Assembly: GCA_036495525.1 (NCBI GenBank)
Contig: DASXMR010000014.1
Location: 1-46,406, forward strand
Length of the DNA stretch: 46,406 nt
Source: DASXMR01 sp036495525
GTDB lineage: Bacteria > Actinomycetota > Actinomycetes > Streptosporangiales > Streptosporangiaceae
Reading direction: 5' to 3'
Of the stretch, positions 25,086-32,846 are shown one piece after another. The translations under genes were made by a program, and so were the position numbers. The notes under the pieces were generated by a model. It saw nothing but the letters and a program-made list of their open reading frames with translations. It searched no databases and had not been told where the DNA came from. Position 1 is the stretch's first letter. Every line of letters begins with the position of its first letter.

Positions 25086-26606
25086 GTGGAGCGAGGCAGC
25101 GTGAATTACGATGCGCAGTTCCTGCCGAGGCGGGTAGCAAGGCCAGTGACCGCACAGGCGCCGGACGCGGTCGGCCAGGAGCCGAAACACCAGGACGGCT
25201 CGCCTGCCAGCTCAGCCCGCCCGACCTCGATCCGGCCCGGCAGCGGCATGCTTCCGGCCGACCTTCTCGCGGCGGCGGGCACCATCTCCCCGGCCGACGA
25301 TCTGCCGGGTCTCGGCCGCCTTCCGCTGTACCCCGATGCCGCTGACGCGCTCGCCGCTGACCCGCTGCCTGCTGGCCCGCTGACCGCTGATGGCCTCGCC
25401 GCCCAGGCACCGGTGACCGACGGCGTGCTTGCCGGGGTGCCGGGCGCGACCACGGAGCCGGACCGGCCGGGCGAGGCCGGCCTGCTCGGGCCGCCGCCGG
25501 GCCGGAGCGCGGGCCGGCACGTACTGTTCGTCGCCTGGCGCGACCTGGCCAGCCCGCGGGCCGGCGGCTCCGAGGTGCTGGTGGACAACCTGGCCAGGGG
25601 AGTGCTGGCCCGAGGCGACCGGGCCACCCTGCTGTGCGGCGGCCCGGTTGCCGAGCGGCCCTACCGGGTGATCAGGAACGGCGGCAGCTACACGCAGTTC
25701 GCCCGCGCCCCGCTGGCCTACCGGCGCCAGCTGACGGACGCCGACCTGGTGGTCGAGGTATGCAACGGGATGCCGTTCTTTGCTCCGCTGTGGTCTCGCC
25801 GCCCCACCTTGTGCCTGGTCAATCACGTGCACACGGACCTGTGGCGGCTGCGGATGCCGCCGCCGCTGAGTACCGCCGGCCGATTCACCGAGAGCGTGCT
25901 GATGCCGCGCGCGCACCGCGGCAACCTGTTCCTGACCGTCTCGCCGTCCACCGCTGAGGCGCTGCAGGAGATCGGGGTGCCGGCCGAGCGGATCAGGCAG
26001 ATCTGCAACGGCGTCGTCCAGCCGGATCCGCTCACCCCGCGCTCCGCCGAGCCGATGTTCCTCGCGCTCGGCAGGCTCACCGACTACAAGCGCATCGACC
26101 TGCTGCTGCGCCTGTGGGAGCGGGTCCGCCCGGTCACCGGCGGCACCCTGGTGATCGCCGGCGATGGCCCGGAGCGAGGCCGGATCCAGGCCCTGGCCGG
26201 CCCCGGTGTCGTCATCACCGGCCGGGTGTCAGAGCCGGAAAAGCACCGGCTGCTCTGCGCTGCCTGGATGCTGCTGCACCCGGCGATGATCGAGGGCTGG
26301 GGCATCGTGATCGCCGAGGCGGCTATCCGCGGCACCCCGGCGATCGGCTTCAACGTGCCCGGCCTGCGCGACTCGGTTGTCGACGGCGAGACCGGCACGC
26401 TGGTGGCCAATGACGGGCAGTTCGCTTCCGCCTGGGCGGCGCTCGCGCTCGACCGGCGGCGGCGGGAGGAGATGGGCCATGCCGCGCGGCGGCGCGCGCT
26501 GCAGCTGCACTGGTCGGCGGCGGTGGAGGGCTTCGCCGCCGTGGCCGATGAGGCGATCGAGCGGGCCAGGGCCGGCCAGCGGGCCGGGGCAGTCAGGCAG
26601 CCGTGA
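25086..26606 (+). CDS. Glycosyltransferase family 4 (Rv0225-like)
   Basis: 506 residues from GTG 25086; GTG 25101, with GAGG just before it, is an equally good start. The first 140 residues are low in complexity (Ala, Asp, Pro, Leu) and not part of the fold. The GT-B N-terminal domain then starts at HVLFVAWRDLASPRAGGSEV. The C-terminal domain has FLALGRLTDYKRIDLLLRLW, VIAGDGPERGRI, and HPAMIEGWGIVIAEAAIRGT, the nucleotide-sugar binding EX7E-type region. It would transfer a sugar at the cytoplasmic face. It heads a plus-strand operon with the second methyltransferase and a large membrane protein, which suggests assembly of a methylated, lipid-linked sugar unit used by the AftD side. Donor and acceptor are not evident. 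Confidence 0.82.
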   Translation: MERGSVNYDAQFLPRRVARPVTAQAPDAVGQEPKHQDGSPASSARPTSIRPGSGMLPADLLAAAGTISPADDLPGLGRLPLYPDAADALAADPLPAGPLTADGLAAQAPVTDGVLAGVPGATTEPDRPGEAGLLGPPPGRSAGRHVLFVAWRDLASPRAGGSEVLVDNLARGVLARGDRATLLCGGPVAERPYRVIRNGGSYTQFARAPLAYRRQLTDADLVVEVCNGMPFFAPLWSRRPTLCLVNHVHTDLWRLRMPPPLSTAGRFTESVLMPRAHRGNLFLTVSPSTAEALQEIGVPAERIRQICNGVVQPDPLTPRSAEPMFLALGRLTDYKRIDLLLRLWERVRPVTGGTLVIAGDGPERGRIQALAGPGVVITGRVSEPEKHRLLCAAWMLLHPAMIEGWGIVIAEAAIRGTPAIGFNVPGLRDSVVDGETGTLVANDGQFASAWAALALDRRRREEMGHAARRRALQLHWSAAVEGFAAVADEAIERARAGQRAGAVRQP

Positions 26607-27346
26607 CGAGCCAGACGGCGGCGGCCAGGCCAGCCGGCAGCCCGCTGCGGTCCCTCTATGAGGATCCGCAGGTACCGGTCAGCTCCGGCCAGGACCGGGC
26701 CAGGCGAATGGCCGAGCTGCTGGCCGTCGCGCTGGCTGACTGCACGCCGCCAGCCGTGGTGCTGGACGTCGGCTGCGGCGACGGCGCAGCCGCGGCCGTC
26801 GCCGCCCGGCGCAACCCGGGTCACCGGCTGATCGGCCTCGACTGGTCGGCCGGCGCCCTCGCGCAGGCGCGCGGCGCTGGCATCCCGCTGATCCGGGCGG
26901 GACTCGACGCCCGTGGCCTGCCGGTGGCTGCCGGCCGGGCGGACGTGGTGATCATGAGCGAGCTGATCGAGCACCTGGTCGACACCGACGGCGCGCTGGA
27001 CGAGGCTCGCCGGGTGCTGCGGCCGGCCGGGTCCCTGCTGCTGTCCACGCCGAACCTCGCCGCCTGGTACAACCGCGGCCTGCTGGCGCTCGGAGTGCAG
27101 CCTGTCTTCTCCGAAGTCAGCCTCCGCGGGGTGTACGGCAGGCCGGGCAGCCAGGTGGCCGGCCACCTGCACATGTTCACCCGCCGGGCGCTGGTCGGGC
27201 TGCTTGAGGCCAGCGGCTTCAGCGTGCAGCGGGTGACCGGCGCGCGCTACCACGACGTGCCGCGGCCGCTGCGTCCGCTCGACCGCGCGTTCTGCGGCTG
27301 GCCGGCTGCCGCGTCGATCCTGCTGGTGCACGCGCGCCGCCAGTGA
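26603..27346 (+). CDS. Class I SAM-dependent methyltransferase
   Basis: 247 residues starting at GTG 26603, overlapping the GT4 stop as GTGA. Motif I is VVLDVGCGDGAAAAVAARR at about 52-70; the acidic residue after the second strand is in LIGLDWSAGALAQARG; DVVIMSELIEHLVDTDGALD is motif IV. The late GHLHMFTRRALVGLLEASGF region is common in methyltransferase_11/12 members acting on sugars or quinone-like substrates. Tight coupling to a glycosyltransferase points to methylation of a sugar or glycolipid. It is a second, unrelated methyltransferase in the cluster, on the opposite strand from the first. Confidence 0.85.
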   Translation: MTSQTAAARPAGSPLRSLYEDPQVPVSSGQDRARRMAELLAVALADCTPPAVVLDVGCGDGAAAAVAARRNPGHRLIGLDWSAGALAQARGAGIPLIRAGLDARGLPVAAGRADVVIMSELIEHLVDTDGALDEARRVLRPAGSLLLSTPNLAAWYNRGLLALGVQPVFSEVSLRGVYGRPGSQVAGHLHMFTRRALVGLLEASGFSVQRVTGARYHDVPRPLRPLDRAFCGWPAAASILLVHARRQ

Positions 27347-27353
27347 TCAGATC

Positions 27354-29366
27354 GTGAGAACGAGGTTGCGCCGCGCATCAGGGAACGCCAGGGCAGCCGG
27401 GTCCGGCGCGGCGGCCGGGGCCGCCGAGACCGCGCGGCGAGCTGCCGCCGGCCGGGAGTCAGGCGGCGGGCCAGGCCGGGCTGCCGCCGGCCGCCAGGAT
27501 CGGGAGCCCGGGGGCGGCCCAGGCCGGGCTGCCGGCAGCTGCCAGAACCGAGAGTCCGGGCGCGGGCAAGACCCGAGCTCAGCCGGGCGTGCGGGCGTCG
27601 CGCTGCGCTGGGGGCCGGCCGGGACCGGGCTGGCGCTCGGCTTGCTGGCGCTCGGGCCTGGCCTGCGCCCTGGCTTCCTGCTCAGCTACGACATGGTGTT
27701 CGTGCCCCGCCCGCCGTTCTCGGCCGCGCTGCTCGGCGTGACCGGCGGCCCGCCGCGCGCTGTGCCAAGCGACGCCGTGGTCACGGTGCTGTCGCGAGTG
27801 GCGCCGGCCGACCTCGTTCAAAAACTGATCTTGATTCTGATTTTCATGCTGGCCTGCTCCGGTGCGGCCGCGCTGCTGGCCAGCGGCTGGCGGCGGGCGC
27901 GCGGCGCTGACCCGCCCGTGCTCGCCGCGCTGGCCGCCGGGGTGTGCTTCGCCTGGAACCCGTTCGTCGCCGAGCGGCTGCTGATCGGGCAGTGGGCGCT
28001 GCTGCTCGGCTATGCCGGGCTGCCCTGGGTGTGCCGGGCGCTGCTGATCAGGCGGGACAAGGTGGCCGCCGGACCGCTGTGCGCGGCGCTGCTGCCAGCA
28101 GCCGCCGGCGGCTTCGGCGCCATGGGCGTCACCGCGCTCGCCGCGCTGCCGGTGTCCTGGCTCAGCGGCGAGCCGGCCAGCCGGACCCGCCGCACGCTCA
28201 CCGTGCTGCTGGTGCTCGTCGTCTTCAGCCTGCCCTGGCTCGTCCCCTCGATGCTGGTGCCGGTGCACACCGACCCGCGCGGCGCCGACGCGTTCGTCGC
28301 CAGGGCTGACACGCCATTCGGCCGGCTCGGCAGCCTGCTGCTGCTCGGCGGCATCTGGAACGCGCAGACGGTGCCCAGCGGCTACGGTGGCGCACCGTCG
28401 GTCATCTGGCTGCTGGTGGTGCTGGCAGCTCTCGCGGCGTATGCGCTGCTGGCCAGGCCCTCCTGGCTCGCCCCTGGGCTGGGGGTGGCCGGGCTGGCCG
28501 GCCTGGTCATTGCCCTGATCGGAGTGACTTCGCCGGGCCGCGCGGTGCTGCGCGACCTCATCGGCTTCTGGCCGGGGTTCGCCGTGCTGCGCGACGGCCA
28601 GGAGTACCTGGCGCCGCTCGCGCTGGCCGAGGCGACGGGACTCGGCGCCGCGGTGGCGTGGCTGCACGACTCGGCGGCTGGCCAGCTGATCACCGCGCGG
28701 ACCGGGCGCGGCTGGCCGGCCAGGCTGGGCGGCGGCCGCGCTCCGATGGCCGAGGACGCGAGCCGGCGCCCCTGGCCAGACCGGGCCGCGGACACCGCGT
28801 CCCCGGCCGGGAGCGGCACCGGCGGGGCAGGTCGCGCGCCAGGTCGGCGAGCCGCCGCGGCGCTGGGGGTCATGGCGGTGCTGGCCCCGGTGCTGCTGCT
28901 ACCCGGCCTGGCCTGGGGCGAGGCGGGCCGACTTCGGCCAGCCGAGTACCCGTCCGACTGGATCCATGCCGCCCGGCTGATCGGCGCTGATCCGCGGCCA
29001 GGCAGCGCGCTTGTGCTGCCCTGGGCCGCCTACCGCAGCTATCCGTGGAATGGGGGCGAGGGCAGCTACGATCCATGGCCGCAGCTGCTCGGCCGCGAGG
29101 TGATCCTCAATGACGAGCTGCAAGTGGGGTCCCTGACGCTGGCCGCTGAGAGCCGCGACTCGATCCGGCTCGGCGCGATCGTCAGGCGCGGCGGGCCGCT
29201 GACCAGCCGGCTCGCCGCGGCCGGGGTGCGCTACGTGATCGTCGACGCTGGCCCGCTGCTGACCGGCCGCCGGGCCGACCTTTCTGACCGGGCCGCGCTG
29301 CCCGGTGCGACCGTTCTGCTGGCGAGCAGCGACCTGGTTGTTTTCCAGCTACCTGCATCCCGGTGA
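27354..29366 (+). CDS. Large polytopic membrane protein (Rv0226c-like position)
   Basis: 670 residues from GTG 27354, 7 nt after the methyltransferase stop. The first 80 residues are Gly/Arg-rich and come from a 48-nt tandem repeat. Around twelve hydrophobic segments follow, starting at GTGLALGLLALGPGL. The first outward loop has LLSYDMVFVPRPPF and the C-terminal part ends in a soluble domain (WAAYRSYPWNGGEGSYDPWP, then VRYVIVDAGPLL). The shape recalls GT-C enzymes and, by position, the mycobacterial Rv0226c membrane protein. It could be a glycosyltransferase or a glycolipid flippase; the sequence alone does not decide. Confidence 0.6.
   Translation: MRTRLRRASGNARAAGSGAAAGAAETARRAAAGRESGGGPGRAAAGRQDREPGGGPGRAAGSCQNRESGRGQDPSSAGRAGVALRWGPAGTGLALGLLALGPGLRPGFLLSYDMVFVPRPPFSAALLGVTGGPPRAVPSDAVVTVLSRVAPADLVQKLILILIFMLACSGAAALLASGWRRARGADPPVLAALAAGVCFAWNPFVAERLLIGQWALLLGYAGLPWVCRALLIRRDKVAAGPLCAALLPAAAGGFGAMGVTALAALPVSWLSGEPASRTRRTLTVLLVLVVFSLPWLVPSMLVPVHTDPRGADAFVARADTPFGRLGSLLLLGGIWNAQTVPSGYGGAPSVIWLLVVLAALAAYALLARPSWLAPGLGVAGLAGLVIALIGVTSPGRAVLRDLIGFWPGFAVLRDGQEYLAPLALAEATGLGAAVAWLHDSAAGQLITARTGRGWPARLGGGRAPMAEDASRRPWPDRAADTASPAGSGTGGAGRAPGRRAAAALGVMAVLAPVLLLPGLAWGEAGRLRPAEYPSDWIHAARLIGADPRPGSALVLPWAAYRSYPWNGGEGSYDPWPQLLGREVILNDELQVGSLTLAAESRDSIRLGAIVRRGGPLTSRLAAAGVRYVIVDAGPLLTGRRADLSDRAALPGATVLLASSDLVVFQLPASR
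27453..27575 (+). repeat. In-frame 48-nt tandem repeat, 2.5 copies
   Basis: Units start at 27453 and 27501, with a partial third from 27549. Each begins CGGGAG or CGAGAG and shares CCAGGCCGGGCTGCC. They encode a 16-residue unit containing GGGPGRAA in the cytoplasmic N-terminus of the membrane protein. Confidence 0.75.
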
Positions 29367-29455
29367 TAAGCCGCTGACCTGGCCTCATCCGGTGACGCCA
29401 GCGTTTAATTACTGTTTCGCATACATATTGTCTTTTACCTGACGGCACTCTAGGG

Positions 29456-29486
29456 TTGTGTGCCAGGTTACTGGCGAGTGTAGTTA
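29456..29486 (+). promoter_or_regulatory. Promoter and shared 19-bp motif, copy 2
   Basis: TTGTGT (29456-29461), a 17-nt spacer, and TGTAGT (29479-29484) form a plausible promoter. The motif TTACTGGCGAGTGTAGTTA (29468-29486) matches 25025-25043 at 16 of 19 positions. The 158-bp gap before the small gene also holds an AT-rich run (29404-29438) and a weak CTGGC/GCCAG stem after the previous gene. Confidence 0.5.
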
Positions 29487-29524
29487 ACATCCCGCAGGTC
29501 AGGCTGAGGCCGGGGAGGAGCATT

Positions 29525-29665
29525 GTGTCGCGTCTAACGCTTCTGGCCGCATCTATTGTCGTGGGGCTCGCGCTGGCCTTTGGTGCCAGCTTCGCCACCG
29601 CGTCTGTGGTCAGCACGCACGGCAATCCCGTGCACCGGGCGCAGTGGCAGTACGGCACTCCCTGA
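29525..29665 (+). CDS. Small DUF2613-like membrane or secreted peptide
   Basis: 46 residues from GTG 29525, with GAGGAG upstream. One hydrophobic segment (LTLLAASIVVGLALAFGASF) is followed by a short polar tail ending in QYGTP. This size, single helix and terminal Tyr-Gly match the DUF2613 family, whose mycobacterial member (Rv0236A, from memory) also neighbours aftD. Function is unknown; it could be a signal-anchored regulator or subunit of the glycan machinery. A longer in-frame reading from 29456 would start inside the promoter and is unlikely. Confidence 0.68.
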   Translation: MSRLTLLAASIVVGLALAFGASFATASVVSTHGNPVHRAQWQYGTP

Positions 29666-29747
29666 CGGACGCTTTCCCGCGGCAGCCGGCGCGGCGGTGC
29701 GTGGCCACGACCGGCCGCCAGCTGCACTGGCTGCCGTCGCTCATACG

Positions 29748-29775
29748 TTGTCCCGAAAATCCATGAAGCTAACGG
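29748..29775 (+). promoter_or_regulatory. Predicted promoter of the DUF3068 gene
   Basis: TTGTCC (29748-29753) and TAACGG (29770-29775) are 16 nt apart. GTCCCG and CGGGAC form a 6-bp inverted repeat that overlaps both hexamers, which could be an operator. Confidence 0.4.
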
Positions 29776-29813
29776 GACGCCAGGTCATGGCGATCTGACC
29801 CGTGGAGGTACCG

Positions 29814-31013
29814 ATGCGCCGAGTTGTCGGGCTCGTGCTGGCAGGTCTTGGGGCGTTCTTCCTGGCTGTCAGCCTGCTGATGCGCCTCTACGTGCCAGGC
29901 CAGGTGGTGAAGTACCCGCTTGACGAGAACACCGTGATCACGCTCGTCGGGCACAACATGATCTACTTCAGCAAGCACCAGGGCAAGCAGCTCTCCGGCG
30001 TGACGCTGACCAGCACGAGCACCATTCAGGGTGACGTCGCGGCTGGCAAGGCCGCTGGCAGCAACACCGCCGTGTGGACCCAGCGCACCGCGCTGCAGAA
30101 CCTGGCGGGCAAGGAAACTCTCAGTTACTTCAGCCAGCGCTCCGCCTTCAACCGCCGCACCGGTCAGCTGATCAACTGCTGCGGGGCGGCCGTCGGGAAG
30201 AGCACCACGGTGCAGCAGAGTGGCCAGGGCTTCGTCTGGCCCTTCGGCACCCAGGAGCAGACCTATCAGGTCTTCGACCCGTACACGCTGCGGCCCGAGC
30301 CGTTCACCTTCCAGGGCAGCGGCAAGGTCGACGGCATGAAGGCGTTCAAGTTCGTCGAGCAGGTGACCAATCAGAAGATCGGCAGCATGGTGGTGCCCAA
30401 GAGCATCACTGGCGACCTGAGCGGCGGGACCGTCACCCTCAACCAGGTCATGACCGCGACCAACACCTACTGGGTCGACCCGGTCACCGGCTACCCGCTG
30501 AACATCACCGAGAACCAGATCGTCGCGCTGACCGACGCCACTGGTGCCACCAAGGTCATCGCGCTGCAGGGCACTCTCGCCGAGACGCCGCAGAGCATCA
30601 GGGCCGCGGTGGACAACGCGAACTCGGCGCACACCGCGATCGCCTGGGTGCAGGACATCGGCCCGCTGATCGCCGCGGTGCTCGGGATCGCGCTGCTGAT
30701 TCTCGGCGTCCTGATGGTCATCCAGTCACCGGAGATCGGCTCAGCGGCCGGCTACCCTGGCCCGACCCGCGGCGGCTCGAGCGGTGAGTGGCTGTTCGGC
30801 GACGGCAGCGCCAGCGGCGACCCGAGCGCCAACGGCGCAGGCGGCGAGGAGGCGGCCAGGTCCGAGCCGGAATCGCCGGCCGAGCAGACCAAGGTCGAAG
30901 AGGCGGCCGGCCGCCAGCCAGAACCCGGCGCGCCGGCTGAGGCCGGCCAGGAGGGGCAGGCCGGCGCCCACGCCGGCAGCGGCGAGGAGGAGTCAGCGGG
31001 CTCGTCCGCCTGA
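29814..31013 (+). CDS. DUF3068 (PorA-family) membrane protein
   Basis: 399 residues from the ATG at 29814, with GGAGG 6 nt upstream; a GTG at 29802 would contain that site. An N-terminal helix (VVGLVLAGLGAFFLAVSLLM) and a second helix near residue 285 (IAAVLGIALLILGVLMVIQS) bracket an extracytoplasmic beta-rich domain with KYPLDENTVITL, FNRRTGQLINCC and TYWVDPVTGYPLNI. This is the DUF3068/PorA-family pattern, and the mycobacterial homologue (Rv0227c, from memory) is in the same neighbourhood. The tail after the second helix is a cytoplasmic, Glu/Ala/Gly-rich stretch. The porin label is by family name only; the protein may support envelope assembly. Confidence 0.82.
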   Translation: MRRVVGLVLAGLGAFFLAVSLLMRLYVPGQVVKYPLDENTVITLVGHNMIYFSKHQGKQLSGVTLTSTSTIQGDVAAGKAAGSNTAVWTQRTALQNLAGKETLSYFSQRSAFNRRTGQLINCCGAAVGKSTTVQQSGQGFVWPFGTQEQTYQVFDPYTLRPEPFTFQGSGKVDGMKAFKFVEQVTNQKIGSMVVPKSITGDLSGGTVTLNQVMTATNTYWVDPVTGYPLNITENQIVALTDATGATKVIALQGTLAETPQSIRAAVDNANSAHTAIAWVQDIGPLIAAVLGIALLILGVLMVIQSPEIGSAAGYPGPTRGGSSGEWLFGDGSASGDPSANGAGGEEAARSEPESPAEQTKVEEAAGRQPEPGAPAEAGQEGQAGAHAGSGEEESAGSSA

Positions 31014-31043
31014 GGCGGCAGACAGCACGGGAAGGGTCGGGTC

Positions 31044-32594
31044 TTGGGGTCGCTTAGTTTCTGGGGCCGCGCGCAGCAGGATCCGGACTGGATCGCCGCG
31101 ATCGAGGCTGACGGCACGCAGCACAGGGCGGGCGACCTGCTCAGCCGGGTCAACCAGATCACGCACGCGCTGCGTGAGCGGGGACTGCAGGCAGGTGACG
31201 GCATCGCCGCCGTGCTGCCGAACGGCGCCGCCGCGCTCGAGGTATACCTCGCCGCGCTGCAGGCGGGCTGGTACCTGACGCCGCTCAACTGGCATTTCAC
31301 CGCGCCCGAGATGGCCTACATCCTCGGTGACTGCGAGGCCAGGGCCTTCTTCGTGCACGAGCGCTACGGCGAGGCCGGCCGGGCAGCGGCCGACCTGGCC
31401 GGGGTGGACCAGGCCGCGCGGTTCAGCTACGGCGACGTGGCAGGCTTCACGCCGGTCACCGCGCTGCGCGCCGGGCAGAGCGCCAGCATGCCGGCCAATC
31501 GCACGGCGGGCGCCACCATGCACTACACCTCCGGCACCACCGGCCGGCCGAAGGGCGTGCGCCGGCCGCTGTCCGGCTTCGACCCCGACGACGCCGCCGA
31601 GCTGACCTCCGGGCTGCTGCAGTTCTTCGGCATTACCGTGGCGGACTCCAACGTGCACCTGGTGACCTCGCCGAACTATCACACCGCGGTCACCGTCTTC
31701 GGCGGCAGCGCGCTGCACATGGGGCACACCCTGGTCTGCATGGACGCCTGGGACTCCGAGCAGGCGCTGGCCCTGGTCGAGCGGCACCGGGTCACCAACT
31801 CGCACATGGTGCCGACCCAGTTCAAGCGCATGCTGTCGCTGCCAAGCGAGGTCAGGGAGCGCTACGACCTGTCGTCGATGCGCTGGCTGATCCACGCCGC
31901 GGCGCCATGCCCCATCGGCATCAAGCGGGAGATGCTCGACTGGTGGGGGCCGTGCGTGTACGAGTACTACGCCGCGACCGAGGGCGGCGGCACGCTGGCC
32001 ACCCCGCAGGACTGGGTGGACAGGCCAGGGACCGTCGGCCGGGCGTGGCCGGTCAGCGAGGTCATGGTCGCCGACGAGGCGGGCGAGCCGTGCCCGCCGG
32101 ACACGCCAGGCACCGTGTACATGAAGATGGGGCTGGCCGAGTTCGTCTACAAGGACGACCCGGCTAAGACAGCTGATAGCCGGCTGCGCGGGTTCTTCAC
32201 CGTCGGCGACATCGGGTACCTCGACACCGACGGCTACCTGTTCCTGTGCGACCGCAAGTCCGACATGATCATCTCCGGCGGCGCCAACATCTACCCGGCC
32301 GAGATCGAGGCGGAGATCATCATGCACCCGCAGGTGGCCGACGTCGCCGTCTTCGGGATCCCGGATGAGGACTGGGGCGAGCAGGTCAAGGCCGTCGTCC
32401 AGCTGAAGCCAGGGCAGCCAGCGTCGGACGAGACGGCCGCTGCCATCCTGGCGTTCCTCGACGGTCGGCTGGCCCGGATGAAATGGCCCAAGAGCATTGA
32501 CTTCGCTGACGAGCTGCCCCGCGATCCCAGCGGCAAGCTGCTGAAGCGGCGGCTGCGCGACCCGTACTGGGCCGATCAGGCCAGCAGCATCTAG
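31044..32594 (+). CDS. AMP-forming acyl-CoA synthetase (FadD4-like)
   Basis: 516 residues from TTG 31044, with GAAGGG upstream. The ATP-binding loop is TSGTTGRPKG (162-171). Later ANL-superfamily motifs are YEYYAATEGGG, TVGDIGYLDTDGYLFLCDR with the ribose-binding Asp, the hinge DRKSDMIISGG, and a C-terminal PSGKLLKRRL with the adenylation Lys. These enzymes activate a carboxylic acid to acyl-AMP and then acyl-CoA. Actinobacterial FadD4-type members act on fatty or sterol-derived acids. It follows the DUF3068 gene after 30 nt and could supply acyl-CoA to the PapA-type acyltransferase of the same cluster, though that is inference. A composite repeat starts 10 nt after its stop. Confidence 0.88.
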   Translation: MGSLSFWGRAQQDPDWIAAIEADGTQHRAGDLLSRVNQITHALRERGLQAGDGIAAVLPNGAAALEVYLAALQAGWYLTPLNWHFTAPEMAYILGDCEARAFFVHERYGEAGRAAADLAGVDQAARFSYGDVAGFTPVTALRAGQSASMPANRTAGATMHYTSGTTGRPKGVRRPLSGFDPDDAAELTSGLLQFFGITVADSNVHLVTSPNYHTAVTVFGGSALHMGHTLVCMDAWDSEQALALVERHRVTNSHMVPTQFKRMLSLPSEVRERYDLSSMRWLIHAAAPCPIGIKREMLDWWGPCVYEYYAATEGGGTLATPQDWVDRPGTVGRAWPVSEVMVADEAGEPCPPDTPGTVYMKMGLAEFVYKDDPAKTADSRLRGFFTVGDIGYLDTDGYLFLCDRKSDMIISGGANIYPAEIEAEIIMHPQVADVAVFGIPDEDWGEQVKAVVQLKPGQPASDETAAAILAFLDGRLARMKWPKSIDFADELPRDPSGKLLKRRLRDPYWADQASSI

Positions 32595-32604
32595 CGGTGC
32601 GTCA

Positions 32605-32830
32605 GCCGGGGGACGCCCCCGACCCCACATGACTGTGTTGTCCGGGGGACGACACCCCGAGCCCTGTGTTGATCGGGGGGACGACCACCCGTGGCCCCCG
32701 CACCGTTCGGTCGGGCCGACCTTCGGCCGGCCGTCGCGTCCGTCACGGGCGGGGGAGACCCGCCGCCCCTAGCTTCCGTTCGCTCGGGCCATCATTCGGC
32801 CGGCCGTCGCGTCCGTCACTGGAGGGGGGA
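32605..32830. repeat. Composite intergenic repeat, copy B
   Basis: It has three tandem G-rich blocks (GGGGG-ACG-CCCCC at 32608-32620, then blocks near 32643 and 32674), followed by two 43-nt units at 32703-32745 and 32776-32818. The units share CCGTTC, TCGGGCC, CGGCCGGCCGTCGCGTCCGT and the final CA with copy A at 3433-3628. Each unit is followed by a G-rich hairpin or G-run, for example GGCGGGGGAGACCCGCC (32748-32764). It fills the 252-bp gap between the convergent acyl-CoA synthetase and LysR genes; nothing else is seen there. Confidence 0.8.
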
Positions 32831-32846
32831 TCCGCGCGGCTTCTCT

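Noticed and set aside
29456..29524. Longer N-terminus for the DUF2613-like peptide
   Set aside because: It would begin in the promoter; the GTG at 29525 has a strong GAGGAG and gives the usual family length.
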